A DNA stretch of 64,000 nucleotides from Candidatus Uhrbacteria bacterium (lineage in GTDB: Bacteria > Patescibacteriota > Patescibacteriia > 2-12-FULL-60-25), in the NCBI GenBank assembly GCA_020850575.1, contig JADZEJ010000002.1, positions 124,001 to 188,000 of the forward strand, written 5' to 3'. Under the pieces are notes generated by a model. It saw nothing but the letters and a program-made list of their open reading frames with translations, had not been told where the DNA came from and made no database searches. The number at the start of each line of letters is the position of its first letter. The first letter of the stretch is position 1. Shown here piece by piece: positions 10,101 to 17,907 of the stretch. The translations under genes were made by a program, and so were the position numbers.

Positions 10101-11428
10101 CTTACATAGTTATTCATGAGTTGCGTCGATCGATTCACCCTTGCTCCATCTGTAACCGGACTTTGCATGAGTCTCAGGTATTGTTCAGCATCATTCGTTG
10201 TTTTTTTCTTTTTACTTTTCCAAGATTCAAATAAAAAGAAATCTTTAAAATATCCATCTGTTAATGTTTGGGCTTGTTCAAATGCATCCGGACGATTTAC
10301 GGCTTTTTCTAGACTTTTTTTGAAAGCAGAGATTTCATTCCACTGAATCTCTCTTACACCTTTTAAATACTTTTTTAATAATTCCGACTCTTCGGGTATC
10401 CCCCATTTTTTAATGGCTTCTATGGCAATATTTTGTATATGTTTAATTGATGACGTGGTTGGATCATTTTTGGTATCAAATGAAAATGGTGCAAGAGTTC
10501 GACCAATTTCGTATAATGTTTGTTCAAATCGTGGATCTTGAATAAATTTTTCTGGATCATCAAAATTCTCGACGTATTGAATATCAAAAAATTGTTCTTT
10601 GAGGAGACTTTCATCTTCCCAAATTTTTTGGATAAAAAAATTCCAAGAGAAATTAGAACTATAACTATCTGCATCCGGCTCTTGTGCAACAACTTTTAAA
10701 AGTTCTTTGTAAGAGATAACTTTTTTAAGACGTTGTACGTCTATATCATCTTTAAAAATAGGGTTAGCTTTTTCCCATTCTAGTTCAGCAATCGATGTAT
10801 TAAGCAAGCGCAGTCCTTCCGGGTCTGTTTTTTGCCATTTTTCCACATATATATTTTTCGCTTCTTTAAAATATTTTATGAACTGTGGAATGGAAATATT
10901 AGCAGAGTTCTGTTTATTTTCATCTTTGTACGCTCTTTCTATAAGTTTAGGTTGAAATAAAATGCCCATGCTAAGGTATATTGCGGCGCTTACTTCAGGT
11001 TGCAAACTAAAATTTTTAGCATCAATTTTACGAAGTTTAAATTCTGACAGGTGTTTTACTATACTTAATATCGGTGCATCTATTTCGTCAGCTGGGTGTG
11101 TTTCTAAATATTGTTTGAGTTTTTTTAAGCCAGTCAACATTCTAGGAAATTCTTTTTTGGCAAATAAAGAACGAATTTTAGTCACCTCAGGAGTTTGTGA
11201 TAATCGTGCTAAGGCAAAATCTAATTCATAAAAAAATGCCTGATGTAGTGATATACTTTTATCATAGTCTAGATCACTCAAATCAGTATACTGTTGTAAA
11301 CTACTATTTTCAGGTAGATACGCGAGAGATTCCCCCAAATTATAATTCACCATGGCTCTTACAGGAAAATCTTTTTCATTGTTACTAAACCGAAATCGAT
11401 CAAATAAAAATTGAGATTTGAATGTCAT
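7148..11428 (-). CDS. Giant protein with C-terminal AarF/UbiB (ADCK) kinase-like domain
   Basis: 1426 residues. The last third is an atypical kinase of the ABC1/ADCK/UbiB family: the KxGQ motif GVKAGQVLSEHRDLV (about residue 963), the ASIKQSH stretch matching the family's AS-x-x-Q loop, a lysine in AVGKFPRPS, the catalytic HSDLHSGN (about 1238, family form HxDxHxGN) and the metal-binding DFG (about 1259). The roughly 940 residues before it are mostly helical-looking and match nothing I recognise; no signal peptide or membrane span is evident. Usual UbiB proteins are 450-550 residues. It overlaps the upstream peptidase gene by four bases (ATGA), so both are made from one mRNA. Ubiquinone synthesis is unlikely to be its job here since no quinone genes are near. 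Confidence 0.8.
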   Translation of the reverse strand: MTFKSQFLFDRFRFSNNEKDFPVRAMVNYNLGESLAYLPENSSLQQYTDLSDLDYDKSISLHQAFFYELDFALARLSQTPEVTKIRSLFAKKEFPRMLTGLKKLKQYLETHPADEIDAPILSIVKHLSEFKLRKIDAKNFSLQPEVSAAIYLSMGILFQPKLIERAYKDENKQNSANISIPQFIKYFKEAKNIYVEKWQKTDPEGLRLLNTSIAELEWEKANPIFKDDIDVQRLKKVISYKELLKVVAQEPDADSYSSNFSWNFFIQKIWEDESLLKEQFFDIQYVENFDDPEKFIQDPRFEQTLYEIGRTLAPFSFDTKNDPTTSSIKHIQNIAIEAIKKWGIPEESELLKKYLKGVREIQWNEISAFKKSLEKAVNRPDAFEQAQTLTDGYFKDFFLFESWKSKKKKTTNDAEQYLRLMQSPVTDGARVNRSTQLMNNYVRNSILFGNGSVNEEGFKHNVHQEWLATPTSNDKALTYEDWEALYEEAHKKRKIEKQTQWHDEKWLSPKLLYVFSDSIERGEAKESILPKSYSGHLLTEIAAHYIAALGSQEKPNDIDKYSQAFQTWIKKHLPESCLLRDFYLENVLNIQIWSEIQRSSLAPFLQDENICLEKTDIDLTKHFNEKSDQGILKDAYFTKYTVYRLTGLVAKIQLFPLEEQEKLADVIRNVSQFMTPVTAEAYDRIAIELETERIKRSYHEIYHDMTTEGDQKAKDKAFEYILDYITKRFPQAGYNRDELLQKFALDYASKPVHARQIEQLSYDTLIRQPHLEEDDGATTSFAPQEAVKNYLSSFHDRESRAQILGWIFGGLPPDDRYLEGREFHVNADDEREIFWNLSNAERRVVLYNALLGSYGLFELPEAAKWSQEENKNSKVFLEFLDTFYEHNLAQLIVNEKEGSLTPTILRTIFFEVFKNYSTSRRVELFFSLTNKLRDVRLKNEKLTLGQAVKLFLEQVGVVGVKAGQVLSEHRDLVNGEIQNELSSLRDKAAPFAKHGVFTYLKAAGLSPESKHQAPFAVTEVGACLGSASIKQSHIVTLESSVDLGKKQTTQAVGKFPRPSIEKNFQEDVAVLEKVLMELSAINSKIPPRLLEEIVSACLVEFDFNAEAKAQTEISNNITKRNADIAITDKRMPIIVPKVLHVAKKSEQKTNNLQLTIEEYIPGLTFSEIEEYQSLVRSDSTAPEIKSRKEAIEEKIGNIYGNRKQLACFEYSDLPIQTIRAQVAIELLTEIVEDGIFHSDLHSGNSIIDLGKDAHKLALIDFGSVGRSIESTPEGTKDYRVDFQDFLQNVLLLRLQLANMDRLGEIVERYVEQKTGQPGTWSQKITELSQKNTEVGSFFKELLSDLMSQHVEIHPQFRLLLKSLTAAGSHLDALASTITRTISESMMRAAMEGKPMNEVLFEDPTMKKLKPFLEKMPALMGLLGTTL

Positions 11429-14193
11429 ACATTGATTTCTAACTTAATTGTATCCATATCACATAGATTCATTTCTGCTTGATCATCACACATTAACCTC
11501 ATAAATTCTAACGAAAAAAAATCATTAATAGCTCTTTCTCGTTGGCTTGCATCTTCGCGTAGGTAACTTGATATAAAAGTTATTGTATCTAATATTGATT
11601 TCATTTTTCGTTGATCCGAACGTCTCAAGAAGAAATTTTCAGGTAAATTCTGGGCTAATGCTCTTTGTTCAAGTATTTTTTTATTTATTTTTATTTGATG
11701 CTCATTTGAACCTGAGTTTATATTCGGAAATGTACTTTCTTGCACCATTTGTAAGAATTTTTCAAAAAGTCTCTTTTTAACCAGGATTGGATCATTTCCC
11801 CGTTTGATGTACTCTTGAATAGGTAGGTTTTCTCCAGTAAATATATGATCACGGTTAACTAAAAAGCGTATTATTTCCGGATGGTGATACGCATGTCGTA
11901 TTATTTGCAATTTATCGTTTAACTGTTCTAGTGTTTGTTCATTCTCTTCATCTCCTAGTGTTATTTTCAAAAAACCTGGGTAACTAAAATGGAAATCTTC
12001 GTATTCATCGCGGACTACCTCTTTTTTCCAATGGTGAGAAGGCAGAAGACGTAGTAGAGTAATTAATTCAGGCATTGAACGTACTTTTTCTATTGTCATT
12101 TGTTCAATCATTTTATTAAGGTCTTTTTGTGAGTCAAAAAAATGTCTGACAACGATATCTTTGAATAATAATTCTTTAGAAGCTTCGTCTGTTTTAACTT
12201 TAGTATGAAAACGATCATATATTTTTTTTGAATCTAATTCCGCTGACCATATTTTTCTCGCAACATAAAAATATGCATCTAAAGTGCGCTGCAATGGAGT
12301 TTTTATTTGATCAGCATTAGGGTGTTCATCGATAGATGATCTTATCGCAAATGAAGTAACGGGTATACGTTGCGGTGAATTTAATAAATGATGCGCAAGA
12401 CTATATTCTCGTCGTGTGTATGGAATTCCTGTGAACGGATTTAACGTCTCTTGTTTTCTATATACTGAGACACGTCTCTCTACATATTGTTTTAATTCTT
12501 CCATTTTTTTAAAATTGAAACCCATATTACTCGTACCAATGGTTTGAGAGCCGGATAGCTCATCGTTATATGCTTGTGTTTGTGATTTTTTGAAATTTTC
12601 CAAATTTATTAAAAATTGTTCACGTCGTTGAACTGCTTCTTCACCTACTAGTTTTAGTCTAAAATGAATTCCATAATATATCGCCATGCTCAAAGAAGAC
12701 AGTACTTTATTACGAACAATGTGCATTAATTCTGCACGGATTGTAGGATCATCTAAAGTTGTCGTTGAAAATTTATGAAGCGCCTCATATACACGTGAAG
12801 TTGGATCTAAATCTTTCGCTTGTTTTGCAACAGAGATCCAAAAGGCAACAGTTTCATCGTTTGTTGCATCAAAAAGATCTTTTATCGATGTAAAATGTGG
12901 TTTATCGATAATTTCTTCGTTCGTGAAATGCTTTACCACAAAGTTAAAAACTTCTTCTTCTTTTTCACTATCGATTCTTCGTTGGCTTTCATCAAATTCT
13001 TCTTTCAATCGTGCATGTGACTCTGTTTCGATGACTGAATCTATCAGTTTTTGTGTTTTTTTTATAGTATCTGAATCAGCTGAACCCAATCTATAACCTG
13101 GATAAACTGAAACCAAGAGGTTACCTTTGAATAAGTTCATTGGAGAAACTCCAACATCCATGAATTTTTTATCTTTAAAGAGATAATTAATCCAGTATAG
13201 CATTGCTTTAGTTATTCCTGTTTCGTGTTCAAAAGCGAAGAGTGCTCCGGCTATTGATGCACGCGCATCGAGATGTTTTTTTAGCTCTTTACCAACCAAT
13301 TCGATGTCATTAATTGATGAATTTGGATCAATTTCAATTTTTTTTATGATAGCCTCCCATTCTTGTAGGCTCGTTACGTTTTCTAGTTGTTGCTTCAGTT
13401 CTTTACGTATCAGGATATCTGCTTCTCGAAACACTTCTTCGTGAAAAGGTTCGAATGGTTTTTCGGCTGAAAAAAAAGGACGATCCGGACGTGCGTATTC
13501 GCGCCATAATTCCTTTATTCGATTTTCTGTTAATGGATGCGTGCCACGAATGTAATGATTTGCTAATTCTAGCGCTTTTTCGCTTGATAATAATATTTCT
13601 AATATTTCAATTCCAGCTTTTGGGTTGTATCCGGCTCGATCCATCGCATCTAGAGCCGCCATGTCTGCGTCGTATTCATAACGCTGTTGCTCATTTTTGT
13701 CTTTAGGAGGCTTATCAATGTGATATCCGGGTTGTTTTAGATGTCTTAATTCATGCCCTATAAGAAAAGCTACGTGATCTCTGCTTAATGTTTTACCTTC
13801 TTTTTTTAGAATTTCTTGTGCCCGTGAGATGAAACCAGCATTGATAAAAACACGTAATGGGACACTTGCTTTATCGAAGCCCATACCTTCTTTCGCTACT
13901 TGAAGGACAAATGCATTAAAGGCATCCTCTCGACTGATTTCTACTTGAGGAGATCGAGTAAACCCTAATTCAACTTGAATATTTTCGGTGATCGCCGAAA
14001 GTTCACGGTATATTGCTGAGCTTTCTTTATCCTTTTCGTTTAGTAGTTCGTGTTTTGCATTGATTGCTTCTGTTTGAAGCTGTTCCTTAAGTCGTACAAG
14101 TGAACTATTTAGCTGTTCGCGTGATTCTATAAATTCTTGAATACGGGGTGTCTTTTCACCCATGAGGATTCTTTCTTCTTCGATTTCATACAA
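11425..14193 (-). CDS. Large M48-type zinc metallopeptidase
   Basis: 922 residues as read from a TTG at 14193. An M48-like domain near the N-terminus holds the zinc motif HELRH (about residues 143-147, within AFLIGHELRH) and the third-ligand segment YEYDADMAALDAMDRAGY about 28 residues later, then THPLTENRI, typical of the family. No transmembrane helices are seen, unlike HtpX. The remaining 650 residues are charged and uncharacterised. The frame is open upstream of the TTG to a TGA, and the reading there (SEQDWNAFLYEIEEE) looks like genuine protein continuing from the 106-residue frame at 14127-14447, so the true N-terminus is probably in that other frame. Four-base overlap with the kinase-like gene. 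Confidence 0.8.
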   Translation of the reverse strand: MYEIEEERILMGEKTPRIQEFIESREQLNSSLVRLKEQLQTEAINAKHELLNEKDKESSAIYRELSAITENIQVELGFTRSPQVEISREDAFNAFVLQVAKEGMGFDKASVPLRVFINAGFISRAQEILKKEGKTLSRDHVAFLIGHELRHLKQPGYHIDKPPKDKNEQQRYEYDADMAALDAMDRAGYNPKAGIEILEILLSSEKALELANHYIRGTHPLTENRIKELWREYARPDRPFFSAEKPFEPFHEEVFREADILIRKELKQQLENVTSLQEWEAIIKKIEIDPNSSINDIELVGKELKKHLDARASIAGALFAFEHETGITKAMLYWINYLFKDKKFMDVGVSPMNLFKGNLLVSVYPGYRLGSADSDTIKKTQKLIDSVIETESHARLKEEFDESQRRIDSEKEEEVFNFVVKHFTNEEIIDKPHFTSIKDLFDATNDETVAFWISVAKQAKDLDPTSRVYEALHKFSTTTLDDPTIRAELMHIVRNKVLSSLSMAIYYGIHFRLKLVGEEAVQRREQFLINLENFKKSQTQAYNDELSGSQTIGTSNMGFNFKKMEELKQYVERRVSVYRKQETLNPFTGIPYTRREYSLAHHLLNSPQRIPVTSFAIRSSIDEHPNADQIKTPLQRTLDAYFYVARKIWSAELDSKKIYDRFHTKVKTDEASKELLFKDIVVRHFFDSQKDLNKMIEQMTIEKVRSMPELITLLRLLPSHHWKKEVVRDEYEDFHFSYPGFLKITLGDEENEQTLEQLNDKLQIIRHAYHHPEIIRFLVNRDHIFTGENLPIQEYIKRGNDPILVKKRLFEKFLQMVQESTFPNINSGSNEHQIKINKKILEQRALAQNLPENFFLRRSDQRKMKSILDTITFISSYLREDASQRERAINDFFSLEFMRLMCDDQAEMNLCDMDTIKLEINV

Positions 14194-14447
14194 AAAAGCA
14201 TTCCAATCTTGTTCGCTGATTGTTTTTTTAATTCATCCGTTAACTCTAATTCTGTCGGTTTTCTTCCTTGATCTTCCCATTCATGTTTACGCTTTTGTAG
14301 GAGATCCCAAATTTTTTGGGCAACGCCGTTAACGGATAAATTCTTCTGATAAACTAGTTTAAATAGTATTTCTTCGGTTTTTTTATCTATCTGCAAAGAA
14401 CGTTCCGTTGTTTCATGAGTATTTTGACTTTCAAATAACTTTTTCAT
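14127..14447 (-). CDS. N-terminal segment of the M48 peptidase in a shifted frame, or separate small protein
   Basis: 106 residues in a frame offset from the peptidase. The first 75 or so, up to ELTDELKK, read as a plausible helical protein; the tail after it is basic and low quality. The transition falls on a run of seven A (minus strand; T-run 14223-14229) in codons TTA AAA AAA CAA. One extra A, or a -1 slip on A AAA AAA, would join DELKK directly to TISEQDWNAF of the peptidase frame, giving one protein of about 1007 residues. An assembly error in the homopolymer, a real mutation, or programmed slippage are all possible. Confidence 0.55.
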   Translation of the reverse strand: MKKLFESQNTHETTERSLQIDKKTEEILFKLVYQKNLSVNGVAQKIWDLLQKRKHEWEDQGRKPTELELTDELKKQSANKIGMLFCMKSKKKESSWVKRHPVFKNL

Positions 14448-14461
14448 ATCTAAACATTAGA

Positions 14462-14490
14462 AGTATATCATTCATATAACAAAATATGAA
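14462..14490 (-). promoter_or_regulatory. Promoter of the peptidase/kinase-like operon
   Basis: Minus-strand extended -10 TGATATACT (TATACT at 14462-14467) with a poor -35 TTCATA 17 bases upstream. Fourteen bases separate the -10 from the ATG at 14447, so the leader would be only about 7 bases. Confidence 0.45.
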
Positions 14491-14532
14491 AAAATATTTG
14501 TATACAATAATTTTACCTTGTTAATAGTTTAC

Positions 14533-14561
14533 TTGACAAATTATTACTTATGTTGTTTTAT
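14533..14561 (+). promoter_or_regulatory. Promoter of the 147-residue orphan gene
   Basis: Consensus TTGACA (14533-14538), 17-base spacer, TTTTAT (14556-14561; overlapping alternatives TTATAT and TATATT). The leader of about 35 bases ends in AAGAAAGGCTGCAT, whose AAAGG may act as a ribosome binding site. Confidence 0.6.
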
Positions 14562-14602
14562 ATTTCGGCAGTATTTGTTTTACCCAAAAAGAAAGGCTGC
14601 AT

Positions 14603-15046
14603 ATGCCCTTTTCGTTGCATGACAGGAAGAAGTGTCTAGTGTTTGCACAAACAATCAAAGGTCTGCGGAGTAAATCGCATACCCTGATTTTGTGGGAAGT
14701 CTTTCTCCAGAAAGCTTTCATTGCAACGCGCCGTGGGTTGTTCAAGGATGATGATATTCATCGGGAGATGGTTGAATCTGCCTGTGCTTTCAAACGCAGT
14801 TATGCGGCGGTCAATTATGGTGACAATGAACGTTTGCGTCTGATGCCTCATTGCATCACCCACATTGGATGCCGTATGTCGATTGGTTCATCGCAGCACG
14901 CTGCTGCGCGAGATCTCCTCGAAACGATCGAGTACGATTCTTCTAAGTTGAAAGATGTCGTCTTGATGACGTCGCTTCCGGATTCCGGAAAGCGAGTCAA
15001 AAATAACACTTCTCAGTTGAGTCGGCGTTTGATCGCCATGAACTGA
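14603..15046 (+). CDS. Uncharacterised 147-residue protein
   Basis: I do not recognise the family. The protein is basic, rich in Arg, Ser and Leu, without signal peptide or membrane span, and has a central cysteine/histidine stretch (MPHCITHIGCRMS). It stands alone: consensus promoter before it and strong terminator after it, opposite in strand to both neighbours. The coding DNA looks somewhat richer in G and C than the surrounding genes, which may mean high expression or transfer. The consensus transcription signals make it a real unit, but whether the product is the protein or the RNA cannot be settled here. Confidence 0.55.
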   Translation: MPFSLHDRKKCLVFAQTIKGLRSKSHTLILWEVFLQKAFIATRRGLFKDDDIHREMVESACAFKRSYAAVNYGDNERLRLMPHCITHIGCRMSIGSSQHAAARDLLETIEYDSSKLKDVVLMTSLPDSGKRVKNNTSQLSRRLIAMN

Positions 15047-15109
15047 TTTCGCAGGACCGTTTCTTTCTTCGTCCCTTCTGATACTTCTGACACTGTCTGT
15101 CTGACTTGA

Positions 15110-15147
15110 CCGACCCTTTAAATCATCTGTTTTTGGGTCGGTTTTTG
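15110..15147 (+). terminator. Rho-independent terminator
   Basis: CCGACCC (15111-15117) pairs with GGGTCGG (15136-15142), extended by flanking A-T pairing, and is followed by TTTTT. Ends the 14603 transcript. Confidence 0.8.
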
Positions 15148-15153
15148 GTATTT

Positions 15154-15786
15154 TTACTTTTGCATCAGCAATGTTTTAATCGGAGATTGTGGAGGTATTA
15201 TGTGAACATCACTCCAAGCTTTAATACTAGCTGCCAGATCACGTGCCCAAAAATATACAATACGTTGATAATTTGTTAGGTCTGAGGTGACGCCGATACT
15301 TTGAATACCAAAAGATTCACATAAGTAGAGCGCGCGAGCAATGTGAAAACGTTGAGTGATGATAATCGCATCCTTTATTTGATAAACATTAGCCGCACGT
15401 TTACAGCTTTCATAAGTACGATACCCATGTGGATCGGCTAAAATTGCTTCCTTTGGTATTCCTTGTTTTAGTAAAAAATTATGCATTGATTCGATTTCTT
15501 TTGCATGATAAGCACCATCATCTCCGGTGATAAGAATTTGTCGGACATGACCTTCTTTGTACAAAGTCGAACCAACAAGTAATCGATCACGTAAAGCATC
15601 TGAAGGTTGTCCACTGGCTTTTACGCTGGCACCAAGGATAATTGCCGTACTTGCGCGCGCATCTTGATCTGAAGCCAAACGAAGTCGTTTTATATATCGT
15701 AATTGTACATCGGCACACATGCCGGCTAGGGTGAGTCCCGTGAGGCTGGTAAGTATAAAAAACCAGCGTACTATTTTTTTTATCAT
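15154..15786 (-). CDS. SanA/YdcF-like DUF218 protein
   Basis: 210 residues with an N-terminal membrane anchor (about 5-27, IVRWFFILTSLTGLTLAGM) and a DUF218 domain: AIILGASVKASGQPSDALRDRL, ILITGDDG, then the histidine segment IIITQRFHIARALYLCESFGI. This pattern matches SanA, an envelope-integrity protein linked to vancomycin exclusion in Escherichia coli; the biochemical activity of the family is not settled. Overlaps rmuC by four bases, so the two are translated in sequence from one transcript. Confidence 0.8.
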   Translation of the reverse strand: MIKKIVRWFFILTSLTGLTLAGMCADVQLRYIKRLRLASDQDARASTAIILGASVKASGQPSDALRDRLLVGSTLYKEGHVRQILITGDDGAYHAKEIESMHNFLLKQGIPKEAILADPHGYRTYESCKRAANVYQIKDAIIITQRFHIARALYLCESFGIQSIGVTSDLTNYQRIVYFWARDLAASIKAWSDVHIIPPQSPIKTLLMQK

Positions 15787-16847
15787 TCGTTTATTGTAGG
15801 TTTTTCAAGTAATTCTGGTTGGTAGCTAAAATTACTGCCAGTTATTTTGAAGACGTCTTTATCAATTTTAGCAAATTCTTTTGATGCAAGATTGTATTGA
15901 TTTACAACGGTACCAAGATGCTTCCCTACATTGGAATAATAACTTTCATACGCACCAAGGTGTTTACTCATTTCGTTTATTCGGAGTTTTATTTCTTTCG
16001 CCTGTTCTTCGATTTGCAGCGCTCGCAATCCTTGTAGAACAGTTTGTAAATAGGCTAAAAATGATGTGGGAGAAACAATGATGACATGATACGCCGAAGC
16101 CGCTCGTTGAATGAGATTTTCTGAATCCGTTTTTATGGCGCCAATTTTGTTAATCAACAAATCATAATAAATCGCTTCATGTGGGATAAACATGAAAGCG
16201 AAATCCATTGTGCCTTCGTCGGGGCGAATATATTTTGCCGTTTCTTTTATTCTGAGCTTTAAATCATTCAAAAAGAGCGTTTCAAGGCGTTCGCGTTCTG
16301 ATGGATTGGTTTCTTCAGCGATACGATTGTAATTTTCTAGACTGAATTTAGAATCGATTGAAACAATTTTATCCCGGATGAAAATAGCGGCATCAACAAT
16401 TTCACCATTGGCGAATTTGTATTGCATTTGAAATCCGCCCGGTGGCAGTACATTATTAAGTAAGTTTTCCAAAAAAAATTCTCCTAGGATGCCACGCTGT
16501 TTTGGATTTTTTAAAATATCTTGTAGTTTTTGTAATTCTCCCGTTTCTTGTAAGACTTGACGCGAGATTTCTTCGACTTTTGTCATGCGTTCGGTTATGT
16601 CTCGTACAATACCTGTTGAAGCACTGAATTGTTGTCGAACTGCTTGATGGGTTTCGCCCATTCGGTCACCGATTTCTTTTTGTAATTGAGCAACTTGATT
16701 TTGCAATAAGGTCATGGCTTGTAACGCTTGTTGAGGTTCTTGTAGGGGTTGATTTTGTTTTGATGTTCGAATTAACAATAAAACAACTCCAGCGCATGCC
16801 ACGAGAGAAGTCAAAATGGTAATGATCATTAAAAATGAAGTTTCCAT
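15783..16847 (-). CDS. rmuC: DNA recombination protein RmuC
   Basis: Member of the RmuC family, which has a PD-(D/E)XK-like nuclease fold and limits recombination at inverted repeats. One N-terminal membrane helix (about 4-26) is followed by a coiled coil (35-100) and the RmuC core: RGILGEFFLENLLNNVLPP, VDAAIFIRDKIVSIDSKFSLENY and FMFIPHEAIYYDLL. 354 residues is typical. Start is an ATG; a minus-strand extended -10 (TGCTAGAAT, TAGAAT at 16876-16881) lies 28 bases upstream and overlaps the opposite promoter of the acidic gene. Confidence 0.9.
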   Translation of the reverse strand: METSFLMIITILTSLVACAGVVLLLIRTSKQNQPLQEPQQALQAMTLLQNQVAQLQKEIGDRMGETHQAVRQQFSASTGIVRDITERMTKVEEISRQVLQETGELQKLQDILKNPKQRGILGEFFLENLLNNVLPPGGFQMQYKFANGEIVDAAIFIRDKIVSIDSKFSLENYNRIAEETNPSERERLETLFLNDLKLRIKETAKYIRPDEGTMDFAFMFIPHEAIYYDLLINKIGAIKTDSENLIQRAASAYHVIIVSPTSFLAYLQTVLQGLRALQIEEQAKEIKLRINEMSKHLGAYESYYSNVGKHLGTVVNQYNLASKEFAKIDKDVFKITGSNFSYQPELLEKPTINE

Positions 16848-16894
16848 ATTTTTTGTAGAGTGCCATGTGCGAAGTATTCTAGCAATGTATTCAC

Positions 16895-16923
16895 TTCACA
16901 CTTTTTTTTCCGTTTGTTATCTT
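16895..16923 (+). promoter_or_regulatory. Promoter of the acidic small protein
   Basis: TTCACA (16895-16900), 17 bases, extended -10 TGTTATCTT (TATCTT 16918-16923). The ATG at 16934 is only 10 bases after the -10, predicting an almost leaderless mRNA. Confidence 0.45.
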
Positions 16924-16933
16924 TGTTCTTACT

Positions 16934-17194
16934 ATGACTTTTATATCCCCTGATGATGAGATCGATCCGATGGAAGATTCGGACGATGAGCTCGAAGTAG
17001 CTGGCATGCATGTTTTAGGTGAAGACGAAGAAGATGAGGAAGATGAGGAAACTTCTTCTCTTTTGGAGAAAATTGAGGTACCGGTCGAGGACGAAGAACC
17101 AAAAAATGGCTTAGCAGAACTTGAAGAAATGGAAAAAGCTTATTTGGATGCTGAGGCTGAAGATGCACCGGCAGATGAGGAGGATATGGTTTGA
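16934..17194 (+). CDS. Small highly acidic protein
   Basis: 86 residues, more than one third Asp or Glu, with two acidic runs (DSDDELE and GEDEEDEEDEE) and no hydrophobic segment. Function unknown; such proteins can be mimics of nucleic acid, RNA polymerase or chaperone partners, but nothing in the sequence decides this. Supported by its own promoter. Its last 55 bases are antisense to the end of the membrane-protein gene at 17140-17790, whose Ser/Ala-rich tail is probably the by-product of this overlap. Confidence 0.55.
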   Translation: MTFISPDDEIDPMEDSDDELEVAGMHVLGEDEEDEEDEETSSLLEKIEVPVEDEEPKNGLAELEEMEKAYLDAEAEDAPADEEDMV

Positions 17195-17790
17195 AATATT
17201 GGACTTATTGTTCGTCCGGTTTGATATCCAATTAGCGCCAATGCGAGCCACCAGATAAGACTTCCTATTGCCCATTTGCGCCGATGTTGCGCACAATAAG
17301 CTACACCAGCTCCAAAGCCAAAAATTGGTAATGCTAAAGCTACAATCCAATCATTTCGGTTCAATGCCGAAATGTTTTTGTTTTTACCTAAGTGTAATAA
17401 TGCGATAAGCCGTAACAAGAGCGGAAATATAATAAATATAGACGTTGCAAGCAAATATACCCATGCTCCGGGAGCCATGATTTTAGCAAATAGTTGTTCA
17501 AATGTTGAGAGATCGCTTCGGATTAATATTCGTTTTGCAATAAAAGGCGCTGTCGCAAAACCGAGTACAAGTGGTGTAAATAACAACCAAAATGCCCAGC
17601 GTTTCCAAATATACCAATACCAAACTGCCGTAATAGGGTTTAAAACCATTGATCCACTCCAAAAAACACGCTGTAACATGCTTGATTGTGGTGTTGATCC
17701 GGCATGCCAGATTGCCCAAGACCAGAATATGAAAAAACAGATTGCTGATAGGACAAACATCGCATGCATTGCAAAGCTTATGATATTCAT
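17140..17790 (-). CDS. Multi-pass membrane protein of unknown function
   Basis: 216 residues with at least five hydrophobic spans (about 5-27, 45-60, 68-88, 105-132, 148-168 and a sixth near 175-192). Tryptophan- and aromatic-rich, with charged loops. No family recognised. The C-terminal tail SSSSAGASSASASK is low complexity and overlaps the acidic gene in antisense. It lies downstream of the nrdA terminator. Confidence 0.6.
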   Translation of the reverse strand: MNIISFAMHAMFVLSAICFFIFWSWAIWHAGSTPQSSMLQRVFWSGSMVLNPITAVWYWYIWKRWAFWLLFTPLVLGFATAPFIAKRILIRSDLSTFEQLFAKIMAPGAWVYLLATSIFIIFPLLLRLIALLHLGKNKNISALNRNDWIVALALPIFGFGAGVAYCAQHRRKWAIGSLIWWLALALIGYQTGRTISPIFQTISSSSAGASSASASK

Positions 17791-17853
17791 GCGTCTGGAT
17801 TTATTGGATCCAAGTATAACTTTTTTACCTATTTTTTCAAGTTTTTTCTCCTT

Positions 17854-17884
17854 AAAAAGCCTCCGGTGTCGCGGAGGCTTTTTT
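17854..17884 (-). terminator. Terminator of the nrd operon
   Basis: AAAAAGCCTCCG and CGGAGGCTTTTTT flank a short loop; the stem is GC-rich with T-tracts in both directions. On the minus strand it follows the nrdA stop by about 24 bases. Confidence 0.85.
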
Positions 17885-17907
17885 CTGTCGTTACCCTTTC
17901 ATTTATT

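Noticed and set aside
8761-10346. Several plus-strand open frames antisense to the giant kinase-like gene
   Set aside because: Composition and lack of any motif mark them as shadows of the long minus-strand gene.
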